Of a stretch of 64,000 nucleotides of DNA, positions 8,763-16,302 are shown in pieces; positions within the stretch are counted from its first letter, which is position 1; each line of letters opens with the position of its first letter. A program made the translations under genes and the position numbers. This DNA comes from Clostridiales bacterium 1_7_47FAA. Its GTDB lineage: Bacteria; Bacillota; Clostridia; Lachnospirales; Lachnospiraceae. The stretch lies in NCBI GenBank assembly GCA_000155435.1, contig DS990261.1:62001-126000 (forward strand), given 5' to 3'. The notes below the pieces were generated by a model that saw only the letters and a program-made list of their open reading frames with translations, did no database searches and was not told where the DNA came from.

Positions 8763-9344
8763 GTGTCCGAAAGAGAAAGAATAAAAACCACAAAAGGGCA
8801 GATAGTGGATTATTGGATTGGTCATGAGGATGAGTGCGGGTTAAGCGTGGATTTTGCTGAAGCCCACGAAAGGTGCTGGCGATGTGGGTGCAAAAGAGGG
8901 CTGGAGAGATGCCATATCATACCCCATTCCCTGGGAGGCCGGGATACCCCTTCTAATTTTGTCCTGTTATGCAGCCGCTGTCATCTTGATAATCCCAATG
9001 TGTCGGACCCGGAAATCATGTGGGACTGGCTGCGCGCGTATGCTGTGCCATTTTATGATACATTCTGGAATATACATGGGATGAAGGAATATGAAAGGAT
9101 TTATGGTGTTTCTTTCCGTCAGGAGATGAAAATCCGGAATATCACGAAAAAGAATCAGGATGAGATGAATGATATACTAAAAGAGATGATTCAAAATGCA
9201 TCTTATCATTTTGGGGACCCACATCTTAATATAGCTACATTGGCTGGAATATACCGTATGGCAATCAAGGAATATGATATGCGGCATGGTCTGGATACGG
9301 AAAAGAAAATACATCCATGTATTAATATAGCGGAGTTTCTTTGA
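8763..9344 (+). CDS. HNH endonuclease
   Basis: A 193-residue protein with a compact zinc-type HNH domain near residues 35-75: CWRCG, then RCHIIPHSLGG (the catalytic H), then NFVLLCSRCH. The paired CxxC motifs should bind structural zinc. The rest is helical and has no named domain. GTG 8763 is chosen because AGAGGGAAG lies seven bases upstream; an upstream TTG in frame (8718) overlaps the promoter. HNH proteins of this size may be restriction or homing-type nucleases, toxins or DNA-repair helpers. It leads a run of seven same-strand genes of mostly unknown function. Confidence 0.85.
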   Translation: MSERERIKTTKGQIVDYWIGHEDECGLSVDFAEAHERCWRCGCKRGLERCHIIPHSLGGRDTPSNFVLLCSRCHLDNPNVSDPEIMWDWLRAYAVPFYDTFWNIHGMKEYERIYGVSFRQEMKIRNITKKNQDEMNDILKEMIQNASYHFGDPHLNIATLAGIYRMAIKEYDMRHGLDTEKKIHPCINIAEFL

Positions 9345-9439
9345 GATAGAATACGGATTCGGTAACCATGGAAATGATTGGGAAGATGGTTGATAAAAAC
9401 TAAGTAAGGAAAGCCAAAGATTCATTTGGGCGGTGGATA

Positions 9440-9994
9440 ATGAAAATTTGTACATACTGCAAAAGTGAGATAGAGGACAGTTGTTTACAGTGCCCGAACT
9501 GCGGGGCAGCTGAGTTCGTACATAAATGCCCTGTATGCGGAAACAGTTACAGAGGTGAGACCTGTCCGGAGTGTACCATGCAGGCAATCAGTGAAGTGGT
9601 GGAATCCGTGGCTGCTTTGACTGGGCGTATGAAGGATATGATTGGGGAAGCGGAAACAAAGGGGAAAGTGGGAGTAAAAGGAGATGTGAAGGCAAAAGGG
9701 GAAGCGGAAACAAAAGGTGATATGGAGGATGGCAAAGCGGAAGCAGTAACAGGAAAGACCGGCCATATAAAGACTGTCCCCAAACATCCAACCCGCACAC
9801 ACTCAACCCGCATGCAATCAGCCGACACCGGGACAGAACGAAGGAAGGAATCCCTGTTTGCCAGGATAATACGATATATTCTTCTGGGTATATTTTTTTA
9901 TTTCCTTTTTCTTGTTATAATCGCAATTCTGGTAGCCGTATATATAGCCATAACCGGTAATATGCCGGGATTTGTAATGGGATTATCAAGCTGA
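9440..9994 (+). CDS. Zinc-ribbon protein with C-terminal membrane anchor
   Basis: A 184-residue protein. Residues 1-50 hold three CxxC pairs (CTYC, CPNC, CPVC) plus a CPEC, a double zinc ribbon. A low-complexity central part repeats G/E/K units (GEAETKGK, VKGDVKAKGEAETKGD). One strong transmembrane helix (about 150-172) follows near the C-terminus, so the ribbon would face the cytoplasm on a flexible tether. The function is unknown; such proteins are common in Clostridia as possible membrane adaptors. ATG 9440 follows a weak ribosome site (GGGCGGTGG). The next gene starts 21 bp later. Confidence 0.7.
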   Translation: MKICTYCKSEIEDSCLQCPNCGAAEFVHKCPVCGNSYRGETCPECTMQAISEVVESVAALTGRMKDMIGEAETKGKVGVKGDVKAKGEAETKGDMEDGKAEAVTGKTGHIKTVPKHPTRTHSTRMQSADTGTERRKESLFARIIRYILLGIFFYFLFLVIIAILVAVYIAITGNMPGFVMGLSS

Positions 9995-10015
9995 ATCAGG
10001 TGGATGGGAGGGGTA

Positions 10016-10588
10016 ATGAAGAAGGTAGATTACTTGTATTATATCGTCATGCTGGCTCTTTGGCCGTTGGTGGACCGTCTGCTTAGTACCGGAACCAGGA
10101 TCAGCCCTCTGTTTTTCTGGCTGCTTCCCCTATATGCTGCATGGTTCATCGGTTCCCCGTTCCTGCTGTATTGGCTCAGGCAGGGGCTGCCGTTTAAAAA
10201 GTCCTTTCATGCCAGCCAGGAATGTAAAATGGAATGGAGTACATTCTGGCTTGATGAGGAGCGCGGAGAGCTGGCGGCACTTTTTATTTTGAATCCTTTT
10301 CATATCCAGTATATAGCGGTGCCGCGTATTGACAGTATGGATGTAAGGCTGGATGGACTGACAGCGGACAGGAAATATGTGCAGCAGATCTGCGTCCTTC
10401 TTGTAATTGATGGAAAAACATATAGAATGCGGGCTTGCTCCATGGGCCGTTTTGGACCGGTGGGAATGGATGGATATGGCGGAATGGTGTTACGGCAGGT
10501 TCAGGGGTTTGCGGGAGCCATATTGGAAGTGAAACAGCGGATGTGTGAGGATGGTAATTGTAATCCCACATTCCCAAAGAGGGTTTGA
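10016..10588 (+). CDS. Two-helix membrane protein of unknown function
   Basis: A 190-residue protein with two hydrophobic helices (about residues 5-22 and 32-55) and a soluble C-terminal domain of about 130 residues, probably cytoplasmic. The domain has alternating strands (YIAVPRIDSMDVRLDG, then CVLLVIDGKTYRMRA) that suggest a small beta fold, perhaps PH-like. No family is recognised. ATG 10016 is preferred over the in-frame ATG 10004 because GGGAGGGG lies just before it. It follows the zinc-ribbon gene by 21 bp. Confidence 0.6.
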   Translation: MKKVDYLYYIVMLALWPLVDRLLSTGTRISPLFFWLLPLYAAWFIGSPFLLYWLRQGLPFKKSFHASQECKMEWSTFWLDEERGELAALFILNPFHIQYIAVPRIDSMDVRLDGLTADRKYVQQICVLLVIDGKTYRMRACSMGRFGPVGMDGYGGMVLRQVQGFAGAILEVKQRMCEDGNCNPTFPKRV

Positions 10589-10647
10589 AATCATTTTCAA
10601 CCAGCAGGGGATGCCGGGGAATACGTAACAGAATGGAGGAAATGGAC

Positions 10648-11271
10648 ATGAAGCGATTACTGATTTGGGGAGCAGGGGACCAGGGAACCGTAACACTGGA
10701 CTGCGCCCTGGCAATGGGGCAATATGATGAGATTGATTTTCTGGACATGAAGGAAAAAGGCCACAGGGAGATTCCGGGATACCGGATCCATGAAGAGGCG
10801 AAGGTTGATTTGGAGCATTTCCTCCAATCATATGATGAGGTTATTGTTGCGGTTGGCAGCAATGAACTGCGTGAGAAGAAAATCACCCAACTGAAGTCAT
10901 GGGGGATTACCTTGGCAACCATCGTCCATCCCACTGCCATAATCAGTCCGTCATCCTGTATCTCACAGGGGTGTACCTTACTGGCCCGCGCGGTAGTCAA
11001 CCCCAATGCACGCATAGGGATTGGATGCATTGTAAATACCGGTGCGATTGTGGAACATGACTGCGTGGTGGAGGATTTTGTGAATATCTGTCCGGGAGTG
11101 TCCATAGCTGGACATACACGGATTGGAAGGAAGTCCTTTATAGGAATTGGAAGTACGGTTATTGATGATATCAAAGTGGGAAAAGAAGTTATGATTGGAG
11201 CCGGTGCAGCCGTAATCCGGGATATCCCTGATTATGCGGTCGCGGTAGGGGTTCCGGCTAAGATTAGATAG
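10648..11271 (+). CDS. NeuD/PglD-type sugar O-acyltransferase
   Basis: A 207-residue member of the NeuD/PglD/EpsM acyltransferase group. The N-terminal Rossmann-like part starts RLLIWGAGDQG and binds the sugar nucleotide. It is followed by a left-handed beta-helix of hexapeptide repeats (from about residue 95: IGIGCIVNTGAIVEHDC, IGRKSFIGIGSTV) and the usual VPAKIR end. The catalytic His (VEHDC) is present. Family members transfer acetyl from acetyl-CoA to amino or hydroxyl groups of sugars such as sialic acid or bacillosamine. No glycosyltransferase or sugar-nucleotide gene lies nearby, so the acceptor is unclear. ATG 10648 has GGAGGA seven bases upstream. Confidence 0.85.
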   Translation: MKRLLIWGAGDQGTVTLDCALAMGQYDEIDFLDMKEKGHREIPGYRIHEEAKVDLEHFLQSYDEVIVAVGSNELREKKITQLKSWGITLATIVHPTAIISPSSCISQGCTLLARAVVNPNARIGIGCIVNTGAIVEHDCVVEDFVNICPGVSIAGHTRIGRKSFIGIGSTVIDDIKVGKEVMIGAGAAVIRDIPDYAVAVGVPAKIR

Positions 11272-11389
11272 CGGTTACTTTCTAAGGACAGGAGAACCCG
11301 GTTCCATGCCGTTGGACTGCCTGGATATCAGCAGGTTGCAGGATACAGGAACGGGTATGTCTGCATTGGACATCAGAGGAGGAAGCACC

Positions 11390-11794
11390 ATGACGGGACC
11401 GGCAGGAAGCAATGGCAGTATGCGGCATTTCAGAAGGATTGTAGTAGAAGGCATTGAATACAGGTGGCTGTTCCGGTATGAGGATTTTAAATATACGAAA
11501 AATCCCTATCTGCTGGTTGGAATGCCATCCCAGCCAAAAGCATGGGTACGGATGGTATTTGAACTGGGGGACCATTTCATGCTTAACAGCGGATATCCGG
11601 CATTGTTATCAGGAGAGGAAGTTCTGGTTAATATGAATCAGCCATCTATGATAGCAAAGGCCATCCGTCAGTGCAGGAAGATGGGGATAAGCTTTGAAGG
11701 GACAGGGGAAATTGTTCTGGATGGTGTGGATGTACTGGAGGAAATGGGATATTCAATGAAGAAGGATATCGGACCAACCGCAGCGGGACGATAA
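11390..11794 (+). CDS. Hypothetical protein in the unknown gene run
   Basis: A 134-residue soluble protein, not recognised. Strand-rich N-terminal half (RIVVEGIEYRWLFRYED, then AWVRMVFEL), then helix-rich C-terminal half (IAKAIRQCRKMG). ATG 11390 is chosen for its GAGGAGG ribosome site seven bases upstream; upstream in-frame starts lack one. It lies 18 bp before the next gene, so co-transcription is likely. Confidence 0.6.
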   Translation: MTGPAGSNGSMRHFRRIVVEGIEYRWLFRYEDFKYTKNPYLLVGMPSQPKAWVRMVFELGDHFMLNSGYPALLSGEEVLVNMNQPSMIAKAIRQCRKMGISFEGTGEIVLDGVDVLEEMGYSMKKDIGPTAAGR

Positions 11795-11812
11795 AGTGAG
11801 GAGGAACCATGT

Positions 11813-12148
11813 ATGTTTCGTATGTTTCAGAAAAAGAAAAGCCAGGAACCGCTGTTCATATACCGTATTGAAGATACATTTGCCATGAAAAGCGGGGATT
11901 GTGTGGTGACCGGACAGGTGGTTCAGGGAAGCGCAGGTGTAAACGATACGGTCTGGTATATGGATGCCCGCGGCACCAGACAGTTTTGTGTTGTAATCAG
12001 CGGGATTGAGTATGGCAGGGAAGGGATGAAAAAGACAGCTAAAGTCAACCCGTCCGGCACATATGGTTCCCATTATGGCATTCTCATAAAAGGATACCCC
12101 AAGGAAATGTTTGAAATCGGAGGAACGCTTCAGGCTGGGAACTGTTAG
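11813..12148 (+). CDS. Stand-alone EF-Tu domain-2-like beta-barrel protein
   Basis: The whole 111-residue protein looks like domain 2 of EF-Tu-type GTPases: IEDTFAMKSGDCVVTGQVVQG matches the opening xVEDVFxIxGRGTVxTGRVxxG pattern (quoted in part). VVISGIEYG and GILIKGYPKEMFEIGG match the later strands. There is no G domain (no GxxxxGKS), so it cannot be a GTPase by itself. It could bind a partner, a nucleotide or RNA in the way the barrel does in translation factors. ATG 11813 has GAGGAGG seven bases upstream. The function is not known to me. Confidence 0.65.
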   Translation: MFRMFQKKKSQEPLFIYRIEDTFAMKSGDCVVTGQVVQGSAGVNDTVWYMDARGTRQFCVVISGIEYGREGMKKTAKVNPSGTYGSHYGILIKGYPKEMFEIGGTLQAGNC

Positions 12149-12193
12149 CCTGGGACCTCTAAACCCGGGACCTGCAAACCTGGGACTGATAGT
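12149..12193 (+). repeat. Three short tandem 15-bp units
   Basis: Three near-copies of a 15-base unit (ccYgggacctNYaaa) lie between two genes; the third copy is degenerate. No dyad or coding sense is seen. Confidence 0.45.
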
Positions 12194-12211
12194 TAACGGG
12201 GGAGGGTGAAT

Positions 12212-12820
12212 ATGACATATCTGGATGAATTCCTGAAACATGTGCTGGAAAATGTAGATGACTACACAGGTGAAACCCTGGCGGAGGAGGCTGCGTCCAT
12301 TCTGTATAAAAAATACGTGTTTGCCTATCTTGACAGACAGTTGGATGTCATAAAGACGGAGAAGGAAAGAATAGGTCTGCTGGGGACCGATGCGGTTAAG
12401 GTATCCCCGCCCGCAGCGGATTCAGCCATTACAGCGCTGTCAAAGGCTAAAATCAAACATCTGGAAGACGGATCAGAATTAATTGATTTTGCCAATCATG
12501 CCGCTGAACGGTTATCAAAGGAAGACTACCAGGGATTCCTGTCATTATTTGATGATGTAAGGGGAACTGGGCCGGATGGGATCAGGCTTGCCTTACAGGG
12601 CCTTGATGCGGACCGTCCTGCAGTAAAGATTGACAATCCATTTACGGCAGGAAATATCCCGCCGCTGGCGGAACTGTATCCATATAGGGATGGAAGCGGT
12701 GTGGGCCTGGATTATTTCCTTAAAACAGATGGTGTGATGAATGATTTTGTACTGTCTGTTTCATTTGAGAAAACAGGGGATGGAGTCAAAACAGTGTTTG
12801 TGGATCTGCGGGTCCAGTAA
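12212..12820 (+). CDS. Hypothetical protein ending the unknown gene run
   Basis: A 202-residue soluble acidic protein with no recognised family. A helical N-terminal two thirds (LAEEAASILYKKYV and DFANHAAERLSKEDYQGF) is followed by a strand-rich end (DFVLSVSFEKTG, VFVDLRVQ). The composition (many D/E, single compact domain) resembles immunity-type proteins, but that is only an impression. ATG 12212 sits six bases after GGGGGAGGG; a GTG at 12206 inside that site is the alternative. It ends 19 bp from the converging MerR gene. Confidence 0.55.
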   Translation: MTYLDEFLKHVLENVDDYTGETLAEEAASILYKKYVFAYLDRQLDVIKTEKERIGLLGTDAVKVSPPAADSAITALSKAKIKHLEDGSELIDFANHAAERLSKEDYQGFLSLFDDVRGTGPDGIRLALQGLDADRPAVKIDNPFTAGNIPPLAELYPYRDGSGVGLDYFLKTDGVMNDFVLSVSFEKTGDGVKTVFVDLRVQ

Positions 12821-12838
12821 TGGATGGACCCGCCCTGT

Positions 12839-13636
12839 CTAGTGGACCTCCACCTTCAGCTGCAGCTCCGTCACCTGTTCCTCCACATGCTTGGTGGTAT
12901 GGATATCAATCCATAAAAGCTCCAGCAGAGGACCGCGGATTGCCATGCCATTGTCCCTGGCGTATTGGAGGAGCTGGGGCACGTAGGTGCGGGTCTGTCT
13001 GAAACTGCCGCAGTAGCATACGGACAGATAGGAGCCGGCCTCGATGCGGTGTTCCCCATCCGGGTGAAGGATGAAGACAGCGTCATACTGCTGGCAGCGC
13101 CCGTCCAGGGCGTCTGACAGGTTGACGAAGGAACCCATCTGGTTGTTGCCGATGATATACTGCCGGTCCGGCCCAAAGGAAACCAATTGCTTAATCAGGA
13201 TGTCCATTTCTTCATCCGTCTCATAGCTCTGCATGATCCGGTGGCAGGGACGGGACGGCATTTCTTTTAAACTGATTTGGCCAAGGACAAGTTCTCCGGC
13301 CTGGGTAATGGTTTCACGTCTGGTTATGATGTTCTCCCGCAGGGAGTTCAGCCTTGCAATCTGCTGGTCTATCACATGCATTTCCTTCCGGAACAGTTCC
13401 AGGGTGGAACCGATGCTTCTGTTTTCAATATAGGAGCGTATCTGATCCATGGAAAACCCAAGCTGGCGCAGGTCGCGGATGACATTGAGACACCACAGGT
13501 CCTCTGTGCGGTAGACACGGTAGCCATTGGGCGCCCGGCGGGGAACCAGGATGCCAAGCTCCTCGTAATAGCGCAGGATGTCCGTGCTGATGCCGTATAA
13601 TGCTGCAATCTCCCCGATTTTATAAAATGTTGACAT
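12839..13636 (-). CDS. MerR-family regulator with GyrI-like effector domain
   Basis: A 265-residue regulator. The N-terminal winged helix (residues 4-72; YKIGEIAALYGISTDILRYYEELG) is of the MerR type. A coiled dimerisation helix (80-115) and a C-terminal GyrI/BltR-like drug-binding domain (about 120-265) follow. It is divergent from a MATE transporter gene across a promoter with the over-long 19-base spacer that MerR proteins correct by DNA distortion. It therefore probably activates the MATE gene when a lipophilic cationic compound binds, as BmrR and BltR do for their pumps. Confidence 0.9.
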   Translation of the reverse strand: MSTFYKIGEIAALYGISTDILRYYEELGILVPRRAPNGYRVYRTEDLWCLNVIRDLRQLGFSMDQIRSYIENRSIGSTLELFRKEMHVIDQQIARLNSLRENIITRRETITQAGELVLGQISLKEMPSRPCHRIMQSYETDEEMDILIKQLVSFGPDRQYIIGNNQMGSFVNLSDALDGRCQQYDAVFILHPDGEHRIEAGSYLSVCYCGSFRQTRTYVPQLLQYARDNGMAIRGPLLELLWIDIHTTKHVEEQVTELQLKVEVH

Positions 13637-13668
13637 GATAGCTCTCCTAAATATGGCAAAAATTGCTG

Positions 13669-13699
13669 TTTACCTTGGTATTATACCAAGGTTTATACT
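13669..13699 (+). promoter_or_regulatory. MerR-type promoter of the MATE gene with central dyad
   Basis: -35 TTTACC (13669-13674), 19-base spacer, -10 TATACT (13694-13699). The spacer holds a perfect dyad: ACCTTGGTA (13672-13680), TTA, TACCAAGGT (13684-13692). This is the classic MerR-family operator layout. Confidence 0.85.
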
Positions 13700-13741
13700 T
13701 TTTTTGCAAGATTAGTTGTGTGAATATGAAGGAGAAGGATC

Positions 13742-15112
13742 ATGAATTTCGAAGGAGTGTCGCTGAAGAAAGCATTTTGGAGGTTTGTCTGGCCGTCTGT
13801 TCTGGCGCAGTGGATATTTGCACTGTATACCATGGTGGACGGGATGTTTGTGGCCAGGGGCGTGTCGGAGGTGGCTTTGTCAGCTGTTAATATTGCATCC
13901 CCCTTTGTGAATTTCCTGTTTTCCGTGTCCATCCTTTTTGCAGTGGGAACATCCACCATTGTGGCTATTTTCCTGGGACAGGGGAAGCACAGGGAGGCCA
14001 ATCAGGCTAATACGCAGAACCTGGCAGTGTCGGGTGTCATTGCATCTGTCATTATGGCTGCGGTGTGGCTGTGTCTGGATCCGCTGGTAATGTTTTTAGG
14101 GGCAACGGAGTCCACGGTGGGATATGTGCGGCATTATATCCTCTCCATCCTGCCCTTTACCTGGTTTTTTATCAGTTCCTATACGTTTGAGACCCTGGTA
14201 AAGACCGATGGGTATCCGCGCTTTGCAGCCATTGCGGTGACAACGGGCGCGCTGACAAACTGTGTCCTGGATTATCTGTTTGTCATGGTATTTTGCTGGG
14301 GGATAGGGGGAGCCGGTGTTGCAACCGGGATTTCGCAGATGCTGACCGTATTCCTATACCTGAAGCATTTCCTTGGGGAAAAGGCAACCATCAGGTTTGC
14401 AAGACCTGACTGGAGCTTCGGGCAGTTCTGCAGGGTGGTGAAAATCGGGCTTTCCTCAGGACTTACGGAATTATCGGCTGGTTTCACGGTGTTCCTGTTT
14501 AACCACGCCATCTTACGTTATATCGGGGAGCAGGGGATTGTCAGCTATACAATCATTGCTTATGTGAATACCATAGTGGTCATGTCCATGGTGGGGATTG
14601 CCCAGGGAATCCAGCCGTTAATCAGCTTTTATTATGGGAAAGGACAGCGGGCGGCGTGCAGCAGGCTGCTCAGGTATGCGGTTACAACAGCGGTGGGTAT
14701 GGCGGGAGCGGCATTCCTTGGCTCCATGGCAGGGGCGGATGGGATGGTTTCCCTGTTTATTTCTGAAAATCTGGAAAGCCTGAGGGTGTATTCTGCCGCC
14801 GTGTTCCGGATATTCAGCATATCGTTCCTGGTACTGGGTTTCAATATTGTGGGCGCGGGATATTTTACAGCCATTGAGCGGCCAAAGGAGTCACTGGTCA
14901 TTTCCCTGGGAAGGGGGATGGTAATCATGGCTGCGGCCCTGGCCGGATGTATCGCCCTGGCCGGCGGCAAGGGAATCTGGTGGGCGCCAACGGTTTCGGA
15001 GACCGTGTGCCTGGGTATCACGCTTATATTGGTGTGCCGCCATATCAGGCGTGAAACGGCAACGGCAGATGTGCCCCATGGCGCTGTGACACCGGTCATG
15101 GACGAATCATGA
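13742..15112 (+). CDS. MATE-family efflux transporter
   Basis: A 456-residue, twelve-helix membrane protein of the MATE family (NorM/MepA/DinF fold), which exports drugs and organic cations against a sodium or proton gradient. The two repeated bundles can be seen: the first contains FVWPSVLAQWIFALYTMVDG and the second GLSSGLTELSAGFTVFLFN with QGIQPLISFYYG. GAAGGAGAAGG precedes ATG 13742. The divergent MerR gene and its operator point to drug-inducible expression. A weak hairpin at 15134-15160 follows. Confidence 0.92.
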   Translation: MNFEGVSLKKAFWRFVWPSVLAQWIFALYTMVDGMFVARGVSEVALSAVNIASPFVNFLFSVSILFAVGTSTIVAIFLGQGKHREANQANTQNLAVSGVIASVIMAAVWLCLDPLVMFLGATESTVGYVRHYILSILPFTWFFISSYTFETLVKTDGYPRFAAIAVTTGALTNCVLDYLFVMVFCWGIGGAGVATGISQMLTVFLYLKHFLGEKATIRFARPDWSFGQFCRVVKIGLSSGLTELSAGFTVFLFNHAILRYIGEQGIVSYTIIAYVNTIVVMSMVGIAQGIQPLISFYYGKGQRAACSRLLRYAVTTAVGMAGAAFLGSMAGADGMVSLFISENLESLRVYSAAVFRIFSISFLVLGFNIVGAGYFTAIERPKESLVISLGRGMVIMAAALAGCIALAGGKGIWWAPTVSETVCLGITLILVCRHIRRETATADVPHGAVTPVMDES

Positions 15113-15133
15113 TTTCCATCATATAAATCCAGG

Positions 15134-15164
15134 ACGCTTCCTCTTGTGCAGGGGAGGCGTTTTG
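15134..15164 (+). terminator. Probable terminator after the MATE gene
   Basis: acgcttccyc-type arm pairing with ggggaggcgt through G-U pairs, followed by TTTTG. Imperfect but well placed, 22 bases after the stop. Confidence 0.5.
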
Positions 15165-15213
15165 TGGTATGTGCCCTGCGCCTTGCGTCCTGTACCATGT
15201 GCCCTGAAATTCA

Positions 15214-15242
15214 TTGCAGACAGCATATAAAACATTTATAAT
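15214..15242 (+). promoter_or_regulatory. Promoter of the pyridoxamine kinase gene
   Basis: -35 TTGCAG (15214-15219), 17-base spacer, -10 TATAAT (15237-15242), 86 bases before the start codon. Confidence 0.65.
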
Positions 15243-15327
15243 AGATACCGCAGGGCATCCGAATGGCCCTGGAAGCACCATGGGTTCCATGGATATAAAA
15301 CAGAATAAGAGATTGGAAGGTGGAAAA

Positions 15328-16149
15328 ATGGACAAGCAGGTCTTACTGATTAATGATTTGGCGGGCTATGGAAAGGTGGCGCTTTCTGCCATGATCCCGG
15401 TCCTGTCCCATATGGGATATAACCTATATAACCTGCCCACGGCGCTGGTATCCAACACATTGGATTATGGTAAATTTGATATTTTAGAGACAACCGGTTA
15501 CATCAGGAATACCATTGGCGTATGGAAGGAACTGGGGTTCTGTTTTGACGCGGTTTCGACTGGTTTTATTGTGTCTGAGCTTCAGGCAGGGGTAATCGCG
15601 GAGTATTGCAGGGAGCAGGCGGGGAATGGGACACTGATTTTCGTGGATCCCATCATGGGGGATGAGGGAAAACTCTATAATGGGGTTACGCAGCAGACCG
15701 TAGGACACATGCGCAGGCTCACCGAAGTTGCGGACTATATCGTGCCCAACTACACGGAAGCCGTGTACCTGGCCGGGATGCCGTACAAAAAGGACGGCAT
15801 CACAAAGGAAGAGGCCGGGAAGCTGATTGACGGGCTGAGGCAGATTGGCGCTAAATCCGTGATTGTCACCAGCGCATGTGTGGATGGAAATGACACCGTG
15901 ATAGGGTATGACCATAAAACAGGACAGCGCTTTTTCCTTCCTTTTACACTGATTCCGGTCCGTTTCCCGGGAACCGGGGATATTTTCTCCTCCGTCCTTA
16001 TGGGGAAGGTGCTGGCAGGGGAAGGGCTGCGGGAAAGCACCCAAAAGGCCATGGATATCGTAAAGGAGATGATCCTGCGCAACAGGGATAATGCGGATAA
16101 GTTCAAGGGGATTCCGGTGGAGGTCTGTCTGGAGCTGATTGACATCTAG
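15328..16149 (+). CDS. pdxY: Pyridoxamine/pyridoxal kinase (ribokinase-like)
   Basis: A 273-residue ribokinase-superfamily kinase close to PdxY/PdxK, which phosphorylates pyridoxal, pyridoxamine or pyridoxine for PLP salvage. It starts with VLLINDLAGYGKVALSAMIP, typical of this Lachnospiraceae form. DPIMGDEGKLY and the FPGTGDIFSSVLMG end (anion hole and catalytic Asp) are intact. ATG 15328 is chosen because GGAAGGTGG lies just upstream and the promoter ends at 15242; a longer frame starting at 15214 would overlap the promoter. It stands alone, 153 bp before the radical SAM gene. The symbol is a best guess between pdxY and pdxK. Confidence 0.85.
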   Translation: MDKQVLLINDLAGYGKVALSAMIPVLSHMGYNLYNLPTALVSNTLDYGKFDILETTGYIRNTIGVWKELGFCFDAVSTGFIVSELQAGVIAEYCREQAGNGTLIFVDPIMGDEGKLYNGVTQQTVGHMRRLTEVADYIVPNYTEAVYLAGMPYKKDGITKEEAGKLIDGLRQIGAKSVIVTSACVDGNDTVIGYDHKTGQRFFLPFTLIPVRFPGTGDIFSSVLMGKVLAGEGLRESTQKAMDIVKEMILRNRDNADKFKGIPVEVCLELIDI

Positions 16150-16302
16150 TATGTGCTGCGCCAATCCAAGTGAAGCCTGACATGACAGCTGCCGCAGCCA
16201 TATCCATATGGTTAAGGATCCGGCTATCCGGGACAGGATTTTTAGTGTATAATAAATACAGTCAGCAGTGCGCAGAATATACCAAAAGAGGAGAAGAATG
16301 AG

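Noticed and set aside
9485-9828. Several antisense frames over the zinc-ribbon gene
   Set aside because: Low-complexity Phe/Ser/Pro-rich shadows of the Gly/Lys/Glu repeat region.
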